A program made the translations under genes and the position numbers. The notes under the pieces were generated by a model. It ran no database searches, was not told where the DNA came from, and saw only the letters and a program-made list of their open reading frames with translations. From assembly GCA_023436175.1 (NCBI GenBank), contig JAEZKE010000146.1:1-10497 (forward strand): 10,497 nucleotides of DNA, in the 5' to 3' direction. Positions 5,704 through 10,497 of the stretch are shown piece after piece. Position 1 is the stretch's first letter. Each line of letters starts with the position of its first letter. The DNA is from Methanobacteriota archaeon. Lineage in GTDB: Archaea; Methanobacteriota; Methanobacteria; Methanobacteriales; Methanobacteriaceae.

Positions 5704-7077
5704 TTACATTTTTTCTCTAAGGAAATCAGCTAGTGCTGACGAGTCCCTTGGCCCTACCAAAACTTCCCATCCGCTTTCGTCTTCAATTTCACCACTTACA
5801 GGCGCTCCCAGACCAGGAACTACCATTTTTCTATCTTTCACTTTATCTTCAATACCGGTTTCCTTTATCAGATCTGCTACAGCTTTACCATTGAACTGAC
5901 TGCCCGCTACTGACACATCTACAGCCCTACCTTCAGTATCAAGTACCAACAAATAACAATTTGCCTTTCCAGACTTTAAATCACCTTCTACAGTGTAATA
6001 GGTAAGGGCAAAGTTTGTAGTTAGAGCAACAGGCGAATCTTCACTTACTTCACCAAATTCATATACACCAGGATCTACTGCCTGAGGCTTTCTTGGATCA
6101 GTATATACACTTTGTCTTAATGTTAAAACAGGAATTAACTCCCATATTTCAGTTCCATGAATTATCATTGCATCAGCGTATTTATCCATAAGTGTAGCTG
6201 CAATTGTAGCTTCTTTTATTGCAGTATTAATATCATTTTCTTCACTTTCAAGCCATGCCATTGCTGGAAGCCCTAAAATTGGGAACCTGAAATCATCATC
6301 TCGCTCCTCAACTGCAAGCCTTCTTATCATGACAAAGTTATCCAGAGTATCTCCAATTCCTTCATTTACAAAGGTTCCAGGGTCAAGGATTATGTCTTTA
6401 ATTCCTTTAACCCTTAAAATTCTGGAGAGTTCCTTCATTTTTTCAAGGTCATTTGGAACAAAAAGTGCAATTGGACAGTCATACTCAAGTGCAAGTGCTG
6501 CCATTTCTTCTATATTATTTTCTGTTGCACCATAGATCAGCGGACGTTCATCTCCAACAGATTCAAGTGCAGCTTTCATAGCTTCTGGATCAAATGAACA
6601 TAGTACTAACGCTAATTTAGAACTTTTAAGTTTTTCTGCAGCCTCTTTGAATTTCAAAGTATTACCTGACTTATTTCTAAGTGCTATAGCATCAAGCGTG
6701 AGTAATTCCCCTGTTCTTTCAAATTCAGTGTCTTCTATTTTTTTAACCCTTTCTTCAAATGCAGATGAATCCATATCATCACTTATATCTATTACAAGAG
6801 GAGTTGGATTGTAATAAGTTAGTTCATACCTGTAAAGGACCTCATCTCCGCCAATCATCCTGGCTTTATTGCCTTTACCTATCATTATTTCTCTTACAGC
6901 AGGAGCTAATACATCCTCAAGTTTATCAGCTTCATTTGCTGAAAGTTGTGTGCATAATTCAAGATCTGTTTCTTTTTGCGAGAGCTTTGTGGCAAATGCC
7001 ATACACGATGCCTCTCCACATTTGGCACAGTTTGTTTTTGGAAGCAATCTGTAAACATCCATTGCAGTAACTGCCAT
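5704..7077 (-). CDS. cdhE: ACDS gamma subunit, corrinoid iron-sulfur protein large subunit
   Basis: The 457-aa large subunit of the corrinoid/iron-sulfur protein. It carries the methyl group on cobalt from the methyl-tetrahydromethanopterin-type donor to the A-cluster of acetyl-CoA synthase. The N-terminal [4Fe-4S] domain shows Cys17, 20, 25 and 42 (CAKCGEASC, then ELC), the family pattern CxxCxxxxCx16C. A TIM-barrel region spans about 80-330. The C-terminal corrinoid-binding domain contains TTNFALTYYTVEGD (353-366), AGSQFNGK (391-398) and VVPGLGAPVSGEIE (419-432) with GWEVLVGPRD (436-445). Length is normal for methanogens and no key residue is missing. A strong AGGAGGT about eight bases before the ATG fixes the start. 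It lies 21 bases after cdhD, its heterodimer partner. Confidence 0.97.
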   Translation of the reverse strand: MAVTAMDVYRLLPKTNCAKCGEASCMAFATKLSQKETDLELCTQLSANEADKLEDVLAPAVREIMIGKGNKARMIGGDEVLYRYELTYYNPTPLVIDISDDMDSSAFEERVKKIEDTEFERTGELLTLDAIALRNKSGNTLKFKEAAEKLKSSKLALVLCSFDPEAMKAALESVGDERPLIYGATENNIEEMAALALEYDCPIALFVPNDLEKMKELSRILRVKGIKDIILDPGTFVNEGIGDTLDNFVMIRRLAVEERDDDFRFPILGLPAMAWLESEENDINTAIKEATIAATLMDKYADAMIIHGTEIWELIPVLTLRQSVYTDPRKPQAVDPGVYEFGEVSEDSPVALTTNFALTYYTVEGDLKSGKANCYLLVLDTEGRAVDVSVAGSQFNGKAVADLIKETGIEDKVKDRKMVVPGLGAPVSGEIEDESGWEVLVGPRDSSALADFLREKM

Positions 7078-7098
7078 TTTAAAACCTCCTTTCTAAAT

Positions 7099-8265
7099 TT
7101 ACCCCAGTTGAGTAATCCAGTTTGATATATCTGGAACTTCAGTAGTCATATATTCTTTTGTAAATGTTTCTCCGATTTCTCTTAGCATTTTTACTGATTG
7201 TGGGTGGAGCATCATGAATATATCAACACCACAAAGCATCATGGTAAGTCCAGTTACTATTTCCCAGATTGGTCCTCTGTACTCAGTTGGTCCCCATTCT
7301 TCTTTTTTCATCCATGCTTCACGAGAACCCCATGCATTGGTTGTTCCGGATGACATTGGCATTTGTAAATCAGTATCTCCCTTAAGTGCAGCAAGTCTTG
7401 TCCTGGTTATAACATCTATTGAAAATTCAATTCCATAACCAAGTGCACATGTTGTAGGGTCCATTACAATGTCATTTTGAGTTAAACCTTCTTTCATAAG
7501 GTATTTATTTAGGGTTTTCTGCATGTTGATATCAGTTATAGCCCATGACAATACAGCATGATTATAATCTACTGCTGCTTTTGCAACTTTTTTGTAGTCT
7601 AAGTCCATGTTCGCTGATGCGAGGAGACATCTTTCATCTTCAGCTGCTGCAGCTGCTGCTTCAAGTATAATTGGATCTTTTTGCGGATCACCAGAACCAC
7701 CTATAACTAAAGGTACATCTACAGCCTGTAAAACTTCTTCAATATCTGCTGCGGCCTGTTGTGGAGTTTTATCCATAACTTTTGGCCCTGTTCCAATCAG
7801 GTGTATGGTTACCATATTAGCTCCAAAGTCTTTAACAGCTTTTTTAGCCCAATCACCAGGATGTTCCATCACATCTTGAAAATGTTCTCTTATTGGTTTT
7901 GGAAGTCCTGGCATTGGAATATCAAAAACATCAAATGTAACGACCGGAGGGTTTGGTTGAGGTTCTTCAAAACGATACAGTGCGTTTTGTCCTCCTAAAA
8001 ATACAGGTTTTCTTGAACCGGCACCAAGTTGAACTTCTGCTACAGATCCAGGATACTCATGGATTGGAGGTGAAAATTCTTCAATGTTAGATATTATTCC
8101 CTCTTTTACTCCTGCCTGTTCAACCTGTCTTTCAACCCGTTGAACAGCCTGCTGGATAGCAGGCATTATCTGAAGCTCTAATTCTTCAAAATCCATTCTA
8201 AATTCATTTATTTCTATAGAGTCTGTTTTCTCAAGTAGTTTAAGAAGTTGTGTCATTTTATCCAT
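7099..8265 (-). CDS. cdhD: ACDS delta subunit, corrinoid iron-sulfur protein small subunit
   Basis: The 388-aa small subunit of the corrinoid/iron-sulfur protein, which forms a heterodimer with CdhE for methyl transfer to and from the A-cluster. An N-terminal helical region (about 1-75) precedes a TIM barrel. Recognisable family segments are FLGGQNALYRFEE (89-101), FDVFDIPMPGLPKPI (111-125), PLVIGGSGDP (185-194), DIVMDPTTCALGYGIE (265-280) and AWGSREAWMKKEEWG (311-325). The alanine-rich EAAAAAAED (202-210) is normal barrel sequence. The length is close to the shorter Methanobacteriales form. The start at 8265 has AGGA about nine bases upstream; Met4 is an alternative. It follows cooC after 28 bases and precedes cdhE after 21, matching the cdhC-cooC-cdhD-cdhE order of methanogen ACDS loci. 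Confidence 0.97.
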   Translation of the reverse strand: MDKMTQLLKLLEKTDSIEINEFRMDFEELELQIMPAIQQAVQRVERQVEQAGVKEGIISNIEEFSPPIHEYPGSVAEVQLGAGSRKPVFLGGQNALYRFEEPQPNPPVVTFDVFDIPMPGLPKPIREHFQDVMEHPGDWAKKAVKDFGANMVTIHLIGTGPKVMDKTPQQAAADIEEVLQAVDVPLVIGGSGDPQKDPIILEAAAAAAEDERCLLASANMDLDYKKVAKAAVDYNHAVLSWAITDINMQKTLNKYLMKEGLTQNDIVMDPTTCALGYGIEFSIDVITRTRLAALKGDTDLQMPMSSGTTNAWGSREAWMKKEEWGPTEYRGPIWEIVTGLTMMLCGVDIFMMLHPQSVKMLREIGETFTKEYMTTEVPDISNWITQLG

Positions 8266-8293
8266 AAACCCACATCCTTCAATTTTTTGCCAA

Positions 8294-9055
8294 TTATACT
8301 TTTAAATCCAAAATCTTTGAAACAATTTCAGAAACTGCAATTACGGATGCAGAATCATCTGGAAGGTCTATTAAAGGTTTTCCTTCAATATCATATTCAG
8401 CAACAGTTTCATCTTCATATACTGTTCCAATAAGATCCAGTCCAATTTCATCAATTTTTTTGATTGTTTCTTCTTCTTTTCCAGAGACAGCACGATTTAA
8501 GATTAAATACATCTTTTTGAAGTTAATATCAAGTTCATCTGAAAGATCACCGATCCTTTTTGCTGTTAAAATTCCTCGTTTTGATCTATCAGTTACCACA
8601 AGCATGATATCGACATTTTGAGTTGTTCTCCTGCTTAAGTGCTCAAGTCCTGCTTCTGTATCAATGACAATTATATCATAATTGGAAGTAAGTGTTTCAA
8701 TGATCTTCCGAAGCATGTTATTTACAGCGCAGTAACAGCCGCTCCCTTCTGGCCTTCCCATTACCAGAAGATCAAAATCAGGAGTTTCCACAATTGATTC
8801 CATGATTTTATAGTCAAGTATATCCCATTTGTTTGATTCTTTAGGAATGTTTCCTGCTGCAGTGTCTTTTTTAAGATCTTCCCTAACATCGCCTACTGTC
8901 TTTTTAACATCTATTCCAAGGGCTTCTGGTAAATTGGAATCGGGATCCGCATCAATTGCGAGTATATCTCTACCACATGATTTTAAAGCCCTGATAATAA
9001 GGGACGTAACCATGCTTTTACCAGTTCCTCCCTTTCCACTTACTGCTATTATCAC
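8294..9055 (-). CDS. cooC: CooC-type nickel-insertion ATPase (ACDS accessory)
   Basis: A 253-aa P-loop ATPase of the MinD/ParA/NifH superfamily, CooC/AcsF branch, which matures the nickel sites of CODH and/or acetyl-CoA synthase. The deviant Walker A GKGGTGKS is at residues 7-14, and switch-like DADPDSNLPEALG at 35-47. The paired cysteines SGCYCAV (Cys107 and Cys109) form the CxC metal site at the dimer interface of CooC proteins, and IDTEAGLEHLSRR is the Walker B-like segment. The gene starts with GTG at 9055, with AGAGGT six bases upstream. It is embedded between cdhC and cdhD with gaps of 27 and 28 bases, so it is co-expressed with its likely targets. Whether it serves the CODH C-cluster, the A-cluster of CdhC or both cannot be decided from sequence. 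Confidence 0.93.
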   Translation of the reverse strand: MIIAVSGKGGTGKSMVTSLIIRALKSCGRDILAIDADPDSNLPEALGIDVKKTVGDVREDLKKDTAAGNIPKESNKWDILDYKIMESIVETPDFDLLVMGRPEGSGCYCAVNNMLRKIIETLTSNYDIIVIDTEAGLEHLSRRTTQNVDIMLVVTDRSKRGILTAKRIGDLSDELDINFKKMYLILNRAVSGKEEETIKKIDEIGLDLIGTVYEDETVAEYDIEGKPLIDLPDDSASVIAVSEIVSKILDLKV

Positions 9056-9082
9056 TAAGCTACCTCTTATTTAAATTTAAAG

Positions 9083-10471
9083 CTATTTTCTTTTGATTAT
9101 TATTTTTTCAGCGTAAACTTTTGCGTTTTTAAGTATTATTCTAACTCCACCAGCTGCGGGTACTGAAATTTCAGGTGCATATGCAATCTGGGCCATTGGA
9201 GCTTCCGATACTTCAATTTCTTCGCCTTCGTCTTCCACAATTTCAGACTCTGCTGCAGCTGCCTTAGAAGCTTTTAATCTTTCAATTACCGGATGTTCCG
9301 ATTCACGCAAGAATCTTCGAATCTCTTTAATACTTGATGCGTCTTCTTCATTTGGAATTTTATCAAACAGCTCTTCAGGTATAAAATCAGTTAGAGACTC
9401 TTTTATTTCTTTTGGAAGCCATATTATTCTTTCATAGCTCCCATCCGCCTGTAAGAACTTAGGTGATCTCATATATTCCAAACTAAGCCCTGTAAATCCT
9501 TCTACCTGCTTTCCACCAGAACACTGTCCTGCCATTGCTGAAAATGGAATTCCAAGAGGGGTTTCTCCTCTAAAATCACGGTCTACAATTCCAATTCCAT
9601 CAAGTTCTGGAATATAAAATGCTACAGCTTCAAAACATCCACATGAAGTATGGGGATATTCAAAGACACTGTGTAAATATACTCTCTCAGTTGTACCCTG
9701 TGACTTTTCAGCCACCACAGTGTTTACATTGCTGTACTCACCTTTTACATCATCTAAAACTTCACCTTTCTCTACTTCAAATATTGGCCCATCCGGATCC
9801 ATTTTAGCCGCAGCTCTGCAGTCAAACCAGTTTATAGCTCCACAAAGTGCAGTCCTATCTGGCGTGACGATACACACGTGACTTGGTGCAAATGATTGGC
9901 ACATTGTACAGCCGTAGAACACATCAACATCTTCATCGCTCAGTTCTCTTGCCCTTGCATCTCTTACTTCATATTGTGCTCGTGCTGTTTCTAAAAATGA
10001 TTCTACATCGCTTTCTTCTGTAAATATGCTGACCGATATTTTTTCTATTATTGGAAACTCTTCTTTAAGGAGAATTGAAAGTGCTTTTCCAAGATCTTCA
10101 AGCTTAAACCCCGCATTTACTGATTCCTTACTTACACGGCACCATATCTGATCTCTCTGGTTCAGATGCATGAAACCTTTGACATAGTTACATAGTTCAT
10201 GTATCCTACGTTCGATAACTCCTTCTAACTCTTTTTCGAGTTTTTCGCCTTGAATCTGTACAAGTATACCAAAAGGATAGATTTCCCCTTCCTTCATATC
10301 ACTGAGTTCTAGACCTACGACTTCTATTTTACCGTCTTCAACGTCGTCTGCAACTTGGATGAGTTCTGCGCCGACAGATTTAGGGCCTGCAAATTCAACA
10401 AACATGTTTGCTGATCTTATACGTTCTCCTTCATACATTGGGCTAACATCAACAGGTATATCCTCAAACAT
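9083..10471 (-). CDS. cdhC: ACDS beta subunit, acetyl-CoA synthase
   Basis: The 462-aa beta subunit makes acetyl-CoA from methyl, CO and CoA at the A-cluster. Cubane ligands are visible as Cys188, Cys191 (FYGCTMCQSF), Cys200 and Cys210, and the nickel-binding CGC motif as Cys277 and Cys279, matching the positions known in Methanosarcina CdhC. It lacks the N-terminal CODH-binding domain of bacterial AcsB, as usual in archaea. After about residue 400 there is an alanine/acidic linker (401-425), then a conserved basic tail GGVRIILKNAKVYAEK (441-456). The ATG at 10471 has GGAGG six bases before it. Upstream, the few remaining bases are open in two frames whose stops overlap this start (TAA at 10473-10471 or TGA at 10466-10464), consistent with the end of cdhB, but they are too short to identify. 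The operon promoter lies outside the window. Confidence 0.97.
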   Translation of the reverse strand: MFEDIPVDVSPMYEGERIRSANMFVEFAGPKSVGAELIQVADDVEDGKIEVVGLELSDMKEGEIYPFGILVQIQGEKLEKELEGVIERRIHELCNYVKGFMHLNQRDQIWCRVSKESVNAGFKLEDLGKALSILLKEEFPIIEKISVSIFTEESDVESFLETARAQYEVRDARARELSDEDVDVFYGCTMCQSFAPSHVCIVTPDRTALCGAINWFDCRAAAKMDPDGPIFEVEKGEVLDDVKGEYSNVNTVVAEKSQGTTERVYLHSVFEYPHTSCGCFEAVAFYIPELDGIGIVDRDFRGETPLGIPFSAMAGQCSGGKQVEGFTGLSLEYMRSPKFLQADGSYERIIWLPKEIKESLTDFIPEELFDKIPNEEDASSIKEIRRFLRESEHPVIERLKASKAAAAESEIVEDEGEEIEVSEAPMAQIAYAPEISVPAAGGVRIILKNAKVYAEKIIIKRK

Positions 10472-10497
10472 TAAATTCCTCCATGATTCTTATTCGC

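Noticed and set aside
7607..7998. Plus-strand reading frames opposite cdhD
   Set aside because: Low-complexity serine/alanine shadows of the cdhD alanine-rich barrel segment, with no supporting initiation signals.
10464..10497. Partial 3' end of cdhB upstream of cdhC
   Set aside because: Expected from operon order, but only about ten codons remain and two frames are open, with stops overlapping the cdhC start. It cannot be identified, so it is only mentioned under cdhC.

Overview
The window looks like chromosome from a low-GC, autotrophic, hydrogenotrophic methanogen of the order Methanobacteriales, most likely a Methanobacterium-like organism. The evidence is an archaeal acetyl-CoA decarbonylase/synthase (ACDS, CODH/ACS) operon, archaeal lipid-reducing enzymes, TATA-type promoters, GGTGAT/GGAGG Shine-Dalgarno sequences and an archaeal tRNA-Leu. 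The genus is inferred; no marker gene is present to prove it.

Left edge (1-386): the 5' half of a minus-strand tRNA-Leu(UAA) is cut by the window start. It is followed by an AT-rich intergenic stretch carrying two outward-facing TATA-like elements, one for the tRNA and one for the lipid genes.

Left half, plus strand (387-5191): a 57-residue 2[4Fe-4S] ferredoxin overlaps, in an ATGA junction, the start of a geranylgeranyl-reductase-family flavoprotein. A second paralogous reductase follows after 160 bp. These probably saturate the isoprenoid chains of archaeal membrane lipids, with the ferredoxin as electron donor. Next come a protein with nine HEAT repeats fused to a PsbP-like C-terminal domain, and an O6-alkylguanine-DNA alkyltransferase (ogt) whose frame contains no ATG, GTG or TTG before the catalytic cysteine and probably starts at ATT.

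Right half, minus strand (10471 down to 5223): cdhC - cooC - cdhD - cdhE - four-cluster ferredoxin, closely spaced (13-28 bp gaps) and evidently one transcription unit. CdhC is the acetyl-CoA synthase beta subunit with the A-cluster. CooC is a nickel-insertion ATPase. CdhD and CdhE form the corrinoid iron-sulfur methyl carrier. The ferredoxin is a likely electron carrier for the CO dehydrogenase half. The CODH subunits cdhA and cdhB would be expected just beyond the right edge. Together these genes make acetyl-CoA from a methyl-pterin, CO2-derived CO and coenzyme A. The unit converges on ogt, with a T-rich probable terminator between them.

I saw no mobile element, CRISPR array, phage gene or clearly new system. 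The most notable points are the translationally coupled ferredoxin/reductase pair with a divergent tandem paralogue, the rare apparent start of ogt, the HEAT/PsbP-like fusion, and the extra four-cluster ferredoxin at the end of the ACDS operon.
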